Positions 42,702 through 53,873 of a stretch of 64,000 nucleotides of DNA are shown here, in pieces. Below the pieces are notes generated by a model, which worked only from the letters and a program-made list of their open reading frames with translations, had not been told where the DNA came from and did not search any database. The DNA is from Mycolicibacterium stellerae. GTDB taxonomy: Bacteria > Actinomycetota > Actinomycetes > Mycobacteriales > Mycobacteriaceae. The stretch's first letter is position 1; each line of letters opens with the position of its first letter. The DNA lies in the NCBI RefSeq assembly GCF_003719305.1, contig NZ_RARC01000002.1, positions 457,691 to 521,690 on the forward strand, in the 5' to 3' direction. The translations under genes were made by a program, and so were the position numbers.

Positions 42702-43534
42702 ACGAGTACTCCTTCGTGGCCGGCCGTCAGCTGGTCGCGACAGATCTGCCACTCGTCTGCGTCGATGCGCATGAAGTGCGCCTTCTCGCGGTTCTCCAGC
42801 AATGGGACGCCGCGGCCGACCCGCGTGTCGCACAGGATCACCGACGGCACGCCGACGGGTTGGCAAACCACGTTGTCGAAAGCGTCGAGCAACGCGTGGA
42901 CGTCGTTTCCGTCAACACGCTGGGCATGCCATCCGCACGCTACCCACTTGTCGGCGACCGGTTCGGTGCGCAGCACGCCGACGGTGGGACCATCGGCTTG
43001 CAGCGCGTTGATGTCCACCATCGCGGTCAGGTTTCCCAATCCATGGTGGGAGGCACCCATCGCGGCCTCCCACGTCGAACCCTCATCGAGTTCTCCGTCG
43101 GACAAGAAGTTGATGACCCGCGCGCCGGAACCCTGGTGGCGCAGTCCGAGCGCCATCCCGACCGCAACGGTGAGCCCATGGCCAAGAGATCCACCGGAGA
43201 TCTCCATTCCCGGTGTGTAGCTCGCCATCCCCGACATCGGCAACCGGGACCCGTCGGAGCCGTAACTCTCGAGCTCAGCGACGTCGATGAGGCCCGCCTC
43301 GGCCAGCGCGGCATATAACCCGATGGCGTAGTGACCGGTTGATAGCAAGAACCTGTCTCGGTCGGCCCAGTGCGGATCGTCGGCACGGTATCGCAGTTGG
43401 TCGGCATAGACCACGGCCAGCATGTCGGCCGCGCCGAGGGCCTGACCAACGTAGCCCTGGCCTTGGGCCTCCCCCATGTTCAGGGCATGGTGGCGCATGC
43501 GATAGGCGGCTTGTCGCACTTTCTCGTGACGCAT
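42698..43534 (-). CDS. transketolase-like protein, N-terminal (TPP) subunit
   Basis: A 278-residue N-terminal half of a split transketolase. TPP/Mg motif GDGE-type FLSDGELDEGSTWEAAMGA with the Asn in MVDINALQ; GGSLGHGL and His of STGHYAIGLYA are typical. The start ATG 43534 overlaps the MFS stop (TGATG), and the longer opening to 44458 is antisense-frame noise over the MFS gene. Forms a heterodimeric enzyme with the downstream product. Confidence 0.92.
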   Translation of the reverse strand: MRHEKVRQAAYRMRHHALNMGEAQGQGYVGQALGAADMLAVVYADQLRYRADDPHWADRDRFLLSTGHYAIGLYAALAEAGLIDVAELESYGSDGSRLPMSGMASYTPGMEISGGSLGHGLTVAVGMALGLRHQGSGARVINFLSDGELDEGSTWEAAMGASHHGLGNLTAMVDINALQADGPTVGVLRTEPVADKWVACGWHAQRVDGNDVHALLDAFDNVVCQPVGVPSVILCDTRVGRGVPLLENREKAHFMRIDADEWQICRDQLTAGHEGVLV

Positions 43535-44877
43535 CAGGCGACCAGCGCATGCGGGTCGGCGGTCTGCGCGGCGGCCTTCTCGGCCAACTGACGCTCGCGT
43601 GATCCCCACGTCTCGCGGGTGAGAATCGCGGCCACCAGGCCGATGGCCATGTACCCGCTGAACAGCAGCGCCGGGCCCCACCAGCCGTAGGCCTCGAACA
43701 GCAGCGTGGTGATGAAGGGCGTGAAACCCGATGCGATCGCCGAGATCTGGTAGGCCAGCGACGCACCCGAGGAGCGGGTGTTCGCGTTGAACAGTTCGGG
43801 GAACCATCCGCCCTGGGAGCCTGCGAGCGCGTTCTGGAACACGCAGTAGGCGATGACGAATGTCGCGATGATGAGGACGAAGATCCCGGTGTTCACCATG
43901 ACGAACATCAGTACGCCGAACGGGATGCCCAGTGAGCACACCCATAGGTACAGCGGGCGGCGACCGATCCTGTCGGTCAGCTTGGCCCACCCGAAGGTGG
44001 CGAAGATGCCGATCCCGGCCGCAACGCACAGCGCGCCGATGGTCTGCGACCTGGTCGCCAACTCGGCGCCCTTCAGGTAGGACAACATGTAGGTGATGGA
44101 CACTGCGTAGCCGGCCGTCTCGGCGATCCGAAGACCGATGCCGCGCAGAATGTTTCGCCAATCCTTCTTGACCACCTCGACAACCGGCGACTTGACGATG
44201 TTGCCCTGTTCCTTGACGTCTTCGAAAACCGGCGACTCCGGCACCTTCGCCCGGATGATCAGGCCCACGATGACGAGGATGATGCTGGCCAGGAACGGCA
44301 CCCGCCAGGCCCAGTCGCCGCCGAGGTGGATGCTGACGAAGAACACCAGGTTGGCGATGAGCAGACCGACGGGGAAGCCCGCCTGGACGATGCCCGTGTA
44401 GCGGCCCTTCTTCCGCCACGGGGCGTGCTCGTAGCTCATCAGGATTGCGCCACCCCACTCGGCGCCGAACGCCAAGCCCTGAATGATGCGCACAGTCACC
44501 AGCAGGATCGGTGCCAACACACCGACGGCCGCGTAGGTCGGCAGCAGGCCGATCGCGAACGTGGCCACGCCCATCAGGATCAACGACGCGACCAGCACAG
44601 GCTTGCGGCCGACCTTGTCACCGAGGTGTCCGCCGATGACGCCACCGAGTGGCCTTGCGACGAACCCGACGCCCAGCGTCGCGAACGACAGCAGGGTGCC
44701 CGCCAGCGGGCTGGAGTTCGGGAAGAACGCGGTACCGAAGTAGAGCGCGGCGGCAGTGCCGAACCCGATGAAGTCATACGTCTCGATCACGGCTCCGACT
44801 CCGGAACCGATTGCTACCCGCTTGGCGTCCTTGGTGCCGTGCACCGGACCCCTCATCCTCAGAGCGTCGTCGCTCAT
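43534..44877 (-). CDS. MHS-family (metabolite:H+ symporter) MFS transporter
   Basis: About 447 residues with twelve transmembrane segments. IGSGVGAVIETYDFIGFGTAA at the N-terminus and GDKVGRKPVLVASL plus GLAFGAEWGGAILMSYEHAP are signature sequences of the MHS group (ShiA, ProP, KgtP). ATG 44877 is chosen because AAAGGA lies 8 bases upstream; ATG 44886 and an opening to 44913 are alternatives. First gene of the operon permease-transketolase N-C, so it likely imports the sugar acid or polyol that the operon degrades. Confidence 0.92.
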   Translation of the reverse strand: MSDDALRMRGPVHGTKDAKRVAIGSGVGAVIETYDFIGFGTAAALYFGTAFFPNSSPLAGTLLSFATLGVGFVARPLGGVIGGHLGDKVGRKPVLVASLILMGVATFAIGLLPTYAAVGVLAPILLVTVRIIQGLAFGAEWGGAILMSYEHAPWRKKGRYTGIVQAGFPVGLLIANLVFFVSIHLGGDWAWRVPFLASIILVIVGLIIRAKVPESPVFEDVKEQGNIVKSPVVEVVKKDWRNILRGIGLRIAETAGYAVSITYMLSYLKGAELATRSQTIGALCVAAGIGIFATFGWAKLTDRIGRRPLYLWVCSLGIPFGVLMFVMVNTGIFVLIIATFVIAYCVFQNALAGSQGGWFPELFNANTRSSGASLAYQISAIASGFTPFITTLLFEAYGWWGPALLFSGYMAIGLVAAILTRETWGSRERQLAEKAAAQTADPHALVA

Positions 44878-44921
44878 GACGGTCATCCTTTCAATCCTGA
44901 TCTGGCTGGGCAATCAACTTC

Positions 44922-45026
44922 ACTGTCAACGGTCAACAGTGCGCTGCAAATCCAGTGTGACTCCGGGCACAATCAATATCAACAGTCAACAACAATCACG
45001 TCATCCGTTGACTGTTAACAGTCGAC
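44922..45026. promoter_or_regulatory. divergent promoter with GTTGAC/GTCAAC operators
   Basis: Three related sites lie between the divergent permease and isomerase genes. ACTGT-CAACGGTCA-ACAGT at 44922-44940; ATCAACAGTCAACAAC at 44978-44993; and the near-perfect palindrome GTTGACTGTTAACAGTCGAC at 45007-45026 (one mismatch). The half-site GTCAAC matches the pair before the GntR gene, so this is its probable operator region. Confidence 0.7.
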
Positions 45027-45070
45027 CACCTAATGTGGTTGTCATCACAAGACCAACAGAGGATCCGCAG

Positions 45071-45898
45071 ATGCCGCCTTTCGACAGCAGACTGGGCTGC
45101 TCAACCATCAGCTTCAGGCACCAGCCGTTAGCCGAGGCCCTGGCGACCATCGCCGGCCTCGGGTTCTCCGAGATCGACCTCGGAGCATTGCCCGGCGTCT
45201 GCGACCATGTCCCCTACGTCCTCGACATGTCCGCCGTCGAGAACGTCGCACGCTCCGTGATCGCCTCCGGCCTGCAGGTCCGCTCGATCAATGGCGACAT
45301 CGGTGACCTCAACGTTCCGCTCGCGGACGGGCCGCGGGCCCGCCGCCGGGGCCACCTCGACATGCTCGTGGCGCTCGCCGTCGCCACCGATGCCCGCGCG
45401 CTCGTGCTGCCCTGCGGCGCGATCGACCACACCCCTGTCGAATCGCTCGAGACCGACGTCGCACGGGTCGCCGACGAACTCGCCTCGGCAGCCGAGGTCG
45501 CCGCCTCCCGGGGCGTACATCTATGGACCGAGTCGCTACACCTTCATCGGCTGTGCTGGAACCTCGAACGTGCGCAGCTGCTCACCGATCGCCTGCCCGC
45601 AGGCGTCGGAATCGTCATGGATTTCAGCCATGTCGTCGCATCCGGTGGAGACCCGGTCGAGTTCGTGGCGCGCTTCGGCCCCCGCATCGAGCACGTCCAC
45701 ATCCGCGACGCCGCCCCAGGCAACATCAATCTCTCGGTCGGCCGCGGCACAGTCGACTTCGGCGGCGGGCTGAAGGCGCTCGCGGACGCCGGGTTCGCGG
45801 GCCACTTCTCGCTGGAACTCGAAACGCGCGACATCAGCCATGACGAACGACCCTCGGCCGCTGCTGGCGCCGGACACCTGATTTCAGAACTCATCTAA
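45071..45898 (+). CDS. sugar phosphate isomerase/epimerase (xylose-isomerase-like TIM barrel)
   Basis: A 275-residue TIM barrel of the AP-endonuclease-2/hydroxypyruvate-isomerase type. Metal ligands expected in this fold are visible: Glu in LWTESLH, Asp and His in MDFSHV, His in HVHIRD and Glu in SLELETRD. It interconverts ketose and aldose or epimerises a sugar. The true start is ATG 45071; the opening back to 44756 runs across the operators and into the divergent gene. First gene of the divergent half of the GntR-regulated locus, 8 bases before the SDR. Confidence 0.88.
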   Translation: MPPFDSRLGCSTISFRHQPLAEALATIAGLGFSEIDLGALPGVCDHVPYVLDMSAVENVARSVIASGLQVRSINGDIGDLNVPLADGPRARRRGHLDMLVALAVATDARALVLPCGAIDHTPVESLETDVARVADELASAAEVAASRGVHLWTESLHLHRLCWNLERAQLLTDRLPAGVGIVMDFSHVVASGGDPVEFVARFGPRIEHVHIRDAAPGNINLSVGRGTVDFGGGLKALADAGFAGHFSLELETRDISHDERPSAAAGAGHLISELI

Positions 45899-45906
45899 GG
45901 AGAACC

Positions 45907-46677
45907 ATGACCACCGAACGCACTGCCGTCATCACCGGCGCGACGTCCGACCGCGGCATCGGCATGACCGTCGCCCAACGCTATGCCCGCGAAGGCTGGG
46001 CGGTCGTCATCCTCGACCTCGACGGCGAGAAGTCAGCGAAGGTCGCCGCCGACATCGGTAACCAGTTCGCCGTTCCGGCTTTCGGCCACACCATCGACGT
46101 CACCTCTGAGGACTCGGTGACCGCCGCGTACGACGCCGTCGCCGCCGAGGTCGCGGCCGGAAGCCTGCCTCCGGTCGGGGCGCTGGCCAACATCGCGGGC
46201 ATCACCTCGCCGGTGCCGTTCCTGGAGACCACACTCGAACTTTGGAACACGGTGATGGCCGTCAACGCCACCGGCACGTATTTGGTAACCAAGGCCTTCC
46301 TTCCGGACATGATCGAGCACGGCTGGGGCCGCATCGTCAACATGTCGTCGGTGTCCGCGCAGCGCGGCGGCGGTGTGTTCGGCAAGGTTCCGTATTCGTC
46401 GGCGAAGGCCGCCATCCTCGGCTTCACCAAGGCCCTTGCCCGCGAGATCGCCGACACGGGAGTCACGGTCAACGCCGTCACACCGGGCGCGGTCGACACC
46501 AACATCCGCGTCGGCTCAACGCCGGAGAAGGAAGCCAAGCTGGCCGCCGACATCCCGATCGGCCGTGTCGCCTCCACGGAGGAGATCGCCGCCGTCATCA
46601 CCTTCCTGTCCAGCCAAGACGCCGGCTACCTCACCGGAACCACCGTTGACATCAACGGCGGCAGCCACATTCACTGA
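45907..46677 (+). CDS. SDR family sugar/polyol dehydrogenase
   Basis: A 256-residue classical SDR: nucleotide loop TGATSDRGIG at 10-19 (with Ser-Asp-Arg in place of the common SgGIG spacing), NIAGI, catalytic Ser in VNMSSVSAQ, and YSSAKAA giving YxxxK. The C-terminus VDINGGSHIH is canonical. Good ribosome-binding site (AAGGAGAA). Likely oxidises the sugar or polyol entering the isomerase/transketolase route. Confidence 0.92.
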   Translation: MTTERTAVITGATSDRGIGMTVAQRYAREGWAVVILDLDGEKSAKVAADIGNQFAVPAFGHTIDVTSEDSVTAAYDAVAAEVAAGSLPPVGALANIAGITSPVPFLETTLELWNTVMAVNATGTYLVTKAFLPDMIEHGWGRIVNMSSVSAQRGGGVFGKVPYSSAKAAILGFTKALAREIADTGVTVNAVTPGAVDTNIRVGSTPEKEAKLAADIPIGRVASTEEIAAVITFLSSQDAGYLTGTTVDINGGSHIH

Positions 46678-46807
46678 GCCCCGATAACCGCGAGTGGCGG
46701 CTAGCACTACCACCGGTTTGGGGGCTGGCCATGGCGACTGCAGCCATCCCGATCGACAGGATCGAAGGTGTCCAAACGACACGACGAACTGAAACCGGGA
46801 GAACGCC

Positions 46808-47107
46808 ATGAAGATCAAGAGCCTCGCTGCACCGTTACTGACGGTAGGTCTATTCGGCGGGTTGATCGCCGGCACAGCTGTCTTAACCTCGACCACGGTT
46901 CTCGCCGACGGTCCCACATCGACGGCGGTGGATCCCACCTACCCCATCTCAGGAGAAACGGGTGCGCCGGCTGGCGACGCCAAGTACGGCGCGGACCCCT
47001 TGGTGCCCTACGGCACCGAGCCACAGGTCCCGATCACACCGGGCTACATCGACCGCAATCACGACGAGGGCGTCACCTCCAACGGCGAAGTCGACTTGCC
47101 GTTCTAG
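46808..47107 (+). CDS. small secreted protein, unknown function
   Basis: A 99-residue protein: signal peptide (Lys at 2 and 4, hydrophobic core about 8-30, cleavage near VLADG) and a mature part of about 65 residues rich in Pro, Gly, Thr and Asp with no cysteines. Repeating P-x-x-P spacing (DPLVPYGTEPQVPITPG) suggests an extended wall-associated peptide. GGGAG precedes the ATG. No family recognised. Independent transcription likely, as about 130 bases separate it from the SDR. Confidence 0.75.
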   Translation: MKIKSLAAPLLTVGLFGGLIAGTAVLTSTTVLADGPTSTAVDPTYPISGETGAPAGDAKYGADPLVPYGTEPQVPITPGYIDRNHDEGVTSNGEVDLPF

Positions 47108-47175
47108 GCACACCACGCAGGCCGCGCGGCCGTGGGAAGCTACTCCCGCCTGACAACGAAGTTAAGGAGGAGACG

Positions 47176-47493
47176 GTGCAGTATTTCGTCCAGTTCGATG
47201 TCCACCAGCCGGTCGACATGAGCCGTGAAGAGCTATTCACGATCTGGCTCGAGGAAGCCCGCGCGGCACAGGGTGCGGTCGATGCCGGGGCGGTGACCAA
47301 CTTGTGGAAAGTCGTCGGCCAGCGCAGCGTCTTCGCCGTGCTCGACGTACCAGACCACACCTCGCTCGACCAAGCCCTCGAGTCGCTACCGATCATCCAG
47401 AAGCTCGGCAGCTCCGTGGACACGCGCGCTTACGCGATCCGGCCCTACAGCGAGTGGGCCGAAGAGCTGCGCGTCGCGGTTGAAGGCGAGTAG
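47176..47493 (+). CDS. muconolactone-isomerase-like (ferredoxin-like fold) protein
   Basis: A 105-residue protein with a GTG start behind AAGGAGGAG; the opening to 46768 is false. The sequence QYFVQFDVHQPVDMSREELFTIWLEEARAAQ resembles the muconolactone delta-isomerase family (dimeric alpha+beta barrel). No catechol-pathway genes adjoin, so it may act on another lactone or be a binding protein. Converges with the SulP transporter with 32 bases between. Confidence 0.82.
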   Translation: MQYFVQFDVHQPVDMSREELFTIWLEEARAAQGAVDAGAVTNLWKVVGQRSVFAVLDVPDHTSLDQALESLPIIQKLGSSVDTRAYAIRPYSEWAEELRVAVEGE

Positions 47494-47525
47494 CGACAAG
47501 CGAGCGACTTCGACGGCGTTGACGA

Positions 47526-49220
47526 CTAGGTCGGCGGGCTGGGACGGTTGCGGAAGGCCTCGACCGCGGTTGGCAGCGTCGGGAAGAACCGATCCTCGCC
47601 GATCTTGGCAACCAGCCCGGCCGCCGCGAGTGCATCGCGCAGATCCTGTTTGACCCTGGCCATCGCGAACGTCACATTCCGTCGAGACATCTCCTCGCGC
47701 AGTTGATCAAGCGCGTCAAGGGCAGTCAGATCGACTTCCACATTCGCCTCGGCGTTGAGGACAAACCACTCCACTTGCTCACCGTTCTGATCGACGGCAG
47801 TCATGGCGCGCCGCCGGAAATCCTGGGCGTTCGCGAAGCACAGCGGTGCGTCGTAGCGGTAGACGACGAGCCCGGGAAGCGCGGTGGCTTGCGGATAGTC
47901 CTCCATGTCGTGCATGCCGGCCAGCCCGGGAACGAAACCCAGCACGCTGTCATGCGCATGCGCGAGTCGTCGCAGCAGATCCAGGATCGACAAGCCGACC
48001 GCTGCCAGCACACCCAAAAGCACGCCGAGCGCCAGCACCGCGACTGCGGTGGCCACCGCCAAGACCAGCTCACTGCGGCGGAACCGAGCCAGCCGTCGAT
48101 ACTCGCCGACGTCGATCAGCCGGAGCGCGGCATACACGACGAGTGCACCCAATGCCGCTGTCGGGAAGTGCGCCAGCACATTACGTCCCCACAGCACCAC
48201 CACCAGCACGAGCACGATGACCACGATCGAATACAACTGGGTGCGGCTGCCGACGGCATTGCCCAGTGCCGTCCGTGATCCGCTCGAGCTGACCGGGAAC
48301 CCGTGCGCCAGTCCAGCACCGATGTTCGCGGCGCCGAGGGCTCGTAGTTCTGCATTCGCGTCGATTTCGCCGTCGCCGCGCGCCGAGAAGGCTCGCGCCG
48401 TCAGGACATTGTCCGAGAACGCCACAATCGAGATGCCTAGCGCAGGAAGGATGAGCGCCGCGATATCGCTGAGAGCCACGGCAGGCAGGCCCACGGTGGT
48501 CCAGCCGGCCGGGATGCTGCCGACGACGCCGATCCCTTTGGCGTTCAACGACAGCCCGAATACGACGGCGGTCGCTAGCAGCACCGCGATCAACGGGCCG
48601 GGCACCCTTGGTGTCCAGCGATCACACGCCAGCAGCAGCGCAAGAACTGAGGCGGCCAGGATGATCGTCGGCCAGTGACACTGATCGCTGTTGGCGATGA
48701 ATGTTCGTACCAGGTCCACGAATTCGTCGCCCGACACCGGCGCCCCGGTGATCTTGCCGAGCTGACTCGCGATCATCAGGATCGCAATGCCGGTCATGTA
48801 GCCAATCAGCACGGGCCGGGAGAGCATGTTGGCCAGGAAGCCCAACCGCGCAAGCGCGCCCAATAGACACAACAAACCCACCACGATGGCAAGGGCCGCG
48901 GCAAGGGCGATGTAACGCGACGTCTCGCCAACTGCCATCGGCGCCAGCACAGCGGCGGTCATCAACGCGGTCGTCGACTCCGGTCCAACTGACAGCTGCC
49001 GAGACGAGCCCAACAGCGCATAAACGGCGAGTGGCACGACGGCCGCCCACAAGCCGGCGACAGCCGGAAGCCCAGCCAGGGTGGCATAGGCCATCACTTG
49101 TGGCACAAGGTAAGCCGTGACCGTGAAGCCCGCGGTCACGTCACCGCGCAGCCAACTACGTGGGTAGCTGCGAAACTGCGCGACACCCGGGAACCAGGTG
49201 CTCACCGTCGGCGCGGTCAT
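47526..49220 (-). CDS. SulP-family anion transporter with STAS domain
   Basis: About 564 residues from ATG 49220. Ten to twelve transmembrane segments (about 25-410) and a cytosolic STAS domain (about 440-555). The family signature region AYLVPQVMAYATLAGLPAVAGLW near the start and the GFPVSSSGSRTALGNAVGSRTQ loop are clear. SulP proteins carry sulphate, bicarbonate or dicarboxylates. An in-frame start at 49244 adds eight residues. No carbonic anhydrase is fused or adjacent. Confidence 0.92.
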   Translation of the reverse strand: MTAPTVSTWFPGVAQFRSYPRSWLRGDVTAGFTVTAYLVPQVMAYATLAGLPAVAGLWAAVVPLAVYALLGSSRQLSVGPESTTALMTAAVLAPMAVGETSRYIALAAALAIVVGLLCLLGALARLGFLANMLSRPVLIGYMTGIAILMIASQLGKITGAPVSGDEFVDLVRTFIANSDQCHWPTIILAASVLALLLACDRWTPRVPGPLIAVLLATAVVFGLSLNAKGIGVVGSIPAGWTTVGLPAVALSDIAALILPALGISIVAFSDNVLTARAFSARGDGEIDANAELRALGAANIGAGLAHGFPVSSSGSRTALGNAVGSRTQLYSIVVIVLVLVVVLWGRNVLAHFPTAALGALVVYAALRLIDVGEYRRLARFRRSELVLAVATAVAVLALGVLLGVLAAVGLSILDLLRRLAHAHDSVLGFVPGLAGMHDMEDYPQATALPGLVVYRYDAPLCFANAQDFRRRAMTAVDQNGEQVEWFVLNAEANVEVDLTALDALDQLREEMSRRNVTFAMARVKQDLRDALAAAGLVAKIGEDRFFPTLPTAVEAFRNRPSPPT

Positions 49221-49333
49221 GGGGTTATCGAAGCATTGATTCACACCTGCGCACGCGGCTTGCCGTCGGCGAGTGCAAACTTCGGTTCAATCGGCGGGTC
49301 GCGCGCGGCAATCCGGGGTCGATACGGCCATGG

Positions 49334-51804
<2,471 letters not shown>

Positions 51805-51837
51805 GGCACAAGGTTATGAGCGGGGACCTGACGTGAT

Positions 51838-51857
51838 GAAGGGCCCAAAGTCCTCGC
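51838..51857. promoter_or_regulatory. DosR-box-like site between SRPBCC/kinase and KAS III genes
   Basis: GAAGGGCCCAAAGTCCTCGC matches the core of the DosR palindrome (GGGnC..WWAGTCC). It is in the divergent region, 34 bases before the SRPBCC start and about 55-75 before the KAS III start. A second GGGGACC is at 51822-51828. Confidence 0.5.
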
Positions 51858-51911
51858 CGATGCCGCCCAATGATCCTACTGACTGTGACGGCGGCCACAC
51901 ACGATTACACG

Positions 51912-53018
51912 ATGGCGGACAAGCGTTGGTTGATGATGGAGCCCTCGAGCAGGAATCCGAAAGCGCCGTACGGCACTCGGGTTGCGGGCGCTGGTCGGCA
52001 CTTGCCCTTCACACACCTCACCTCTGATGCGTTGATGTCAAGCACCCGTCATCACACGCATATCGACCTCGAACGGCTCACGGGTATTCGTGAGCGTCGC
52101 GTCTCGGTCGGCGATGAGGATTCCTACAGCCTCGCGACCGGGGCCGCGCTGGACTGTCTCGACAAGGCGCAGCGTGAAGCCCGGTCGCTTGACGCGGTGA
52201 TCAGCTGCAGCATTACGAAGTTTCGCGGCGGTCTGACCCAATGGGTGGAGCCGACGATGAGCGGCGCGGTGGCGCGAGCCATCGGGGCCGATAAGGCGAT
52301 GACGTTCGACCTGTCGAATGCCTGTGCGGGAATGTTGTCCGGGGTCACGGTCGCAAACAACTGGATCCGCCAGGGCTCCATTGAGCGCGCGTTGATCGTC
52401 AGTGGCGAGTACATCTCGCAACTCGGCCAGAACGCGGCCCAGCACATCCGCACCATCATGAGCAAAGAGCTCGCATCGCTGACCCTCGGCGATGCCGGCG
52501 CTGCGCTCCTCCTCGAGCGGGCACCGGCCGGAAGCGCGGGCATCACGCTGGCGGGCTTCACCACAGTCGCCGACTACAGCCGACTGTGTATGGGATACCC
52601 CAAGGGGTCTGACCCCGGTGCGCGAATGTTCACCGACGCCAGGGGAATTCACCGGGCGGCAATGTCGAACACTCCGATGCTGCTACACGAGGTGCTTGAT
52701 GAGGCCGGAATCTCGATACACGACATCGACCATGTCATCACCCATCAGACCTCTGCAAGGGCAATCAGAAAGGGGATGGCGCGCATGTCGGAAGTCTTCG
52801 GCGACAGCCCGCGCCACGACGCTGTGATCACAGTTGACCACTACGGCAATACCGCGTCCACGACCCACACCGTTGCCCTCATCGAGGAGCTCGAAGCCCG
52901 GCACATTCGACCGGGCGAGACGGTCGCTCTGATCGCACTGGCGTCCGGGCTCGAGATCGGAGTAGTGCTGTTGACGTTGGATGAGGAACTGGTGGATCGC
53001 TATGGGCACGATAATTGA
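51912..53018 (+). CDS. beta-ketoacyl synthase III-like enzyme (catalytic partner)
   Basis: About 368 residues of the KAS III/FabH fold with all three catalytic residues: Cys138 in SNACAG, His278 in ITHQTS and Asn313 in YGNTAS. N-terminal RVAGAGRHLP and LTGIRERRV are normal for the family. The start is uncertain: ATG 51912, ATG 51933 and an opening to 51870 are all in frame without a clear ribosome-binding site. It overlaps the next gene by 17 bases, so two KAS III chains are made together, suggesting a heterodimer. Substrate unknown; it lies in the hypoxia-type island. Confidence 0.85.
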   Translation: MADKRWLMMEPSSRNPKAPYGTRVAGAGRHLPFTHLTSDALMSSTRHHTHIDLERLTGIRERRVSVGDEDSYSLATGAALDCLDKAQREARSLDAVISCSITKFRGGLTQWVEPTMSGAVARAIGADKAMTFDLSNACAGMLSGVTVANNWIRQGSIERALIVSGEYISQLGQNAAQHIRTIMSKELASLTLGDAGAALLLERAPAGSAGITLAGFTTVADYSRLCMGYPKGSDPGARMFTDARGIHRAAMSNTPMLLHEVLDEAGISIHDIDHVITHQTSARAIRKGMARMSEVFGDSPRHDAVITVDHYGNTASTTHTVALIEELEARHIRPGETVALIALASGLEIGVVLLTLDEELVDRYGHDN

Positions 53019-53871
53019 ACGGATCGAGCTGGCCGAGGGAGGATGGCGAAATCGGCACAGCGCACTTCGGCTGGCGGTCAGGGCCGCTCAGGATTGCCTC
53101 CACAACGCGGGTCGCAATCCGCACGACATCGACCTGCTGATCAACGCGGGCGTATACCGCGATCGGAACCTGGGTGAGCCTGCGCTGGCCGCGATGATTC
53201 AACAAGACATCGGTGCGAACCCTGAAGAGCCCCACGGCGACTCGCACGGAACCTTCTCCTTCGACGTGGTCAACGGCTCGTGCGGCATGCTCACCGCGTT
53301 GCAGATCGTCGATGGCTTCCTCAGATCGAAGGCCATCGACTGTGCGCTGATCGTCGCGAGCGATGCCGATCCCGGGCACGGCATGAGCGAGCGGTTCCCG
53401 TTCTCCCCCAGCGGCGCTGCAGCGCTGTGCACTTGGACAGACGAGGACCGTGGGCTTGGGCATCTCAATTGGACGAACCATCCCGGTGCTAGCGAGTCCT
53501 TCAGCGCCTCAATCGGATTGCTCGACCACCGCAACGTGCTGCGCTTCAAGGTGTCGGCGTCAGCCGACGAGAGTTATGCCGACGCCAGCGCCGAGGCGGT
53601 CGACGACTGCCTCACGGCGTCATCAACAGACATCGAAAGCGTGGCCGCGATCGTCGCTGCGCCATCCGGTCGCCGCTACCGTGATGCGCTCGCGGCCCGG
53701 CTCGGGATCCCTTCCGAGCTGATCACCGTCGCCGACGACGCGAGAATGCATACCGCTTCTCTGGCATCGGCATTCAAGACCGCGGTCGCGAACCTGGACA
53801 CTGGCGCGCACATCCTGCTCGTCGCGGCGGGTGCCGGGGTCACCGCAGGCGCCGCCATGTATCGGCTGTGA
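53002..53871 (+). CDS. KAS III-like protein lacking His/Asn catalytic residues
   Basis: A 289-residue KAS III-like chain. The nucleophile Cys94 is present in VNGSCGML, but at the usual His position the sequence reads VAAPSGRRYRD, and the Asn motif is replaced by DARMHTASLAS. The N-terminal half of a normal KAS III is also shortened. It therefore looks like a partner or decarboxylation-deficient subunit of the overlapping upstream enzyme, similar in concept to a chain-length factor. ATG 53002 overlaps the previous stop. Converges with pfkB, only two bases apart. Confidence 0.82.
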   Translation: MGTIIERIELAEGGWRNRHSALRLAVRAAQDCLHNAGRNPHDIDLLINAGVYRDRNLGEPALAAMIQQDIGANPEEPHGDSHGTFSFDVVNGSCGMLTALQIVDGFLRSKAIDCALIVASDADPGHGMSERFPFSPSGAAALCTWTDEDRGLGHLNWTNHPGASESFSASIGLLDHRNVLRFKVSASADESYADASAEAVDDCLTASSTDIESVAAIVAAPSGRRYRDALAARLGIPSELITVADDARMHTASLASAFKTAVANLDTGAHILLVAAGAGVTAGAAMYRL

Positions 53872-53873
53872 CG

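Noticed and set aside
41688..43220. 510-codon frame antisense to both transketolase halves
   Set aside because: Both halves have intact TPP motifs and coupled starts; the antisense frame has no motif.
43535..44458. Apparent fusion extending the transketolase N-subunit into the MFS gene
   Set aside because: Out of frame with the MFS protein; the start at 43534 overlaps the MFS stop and matches the family N-terminus.
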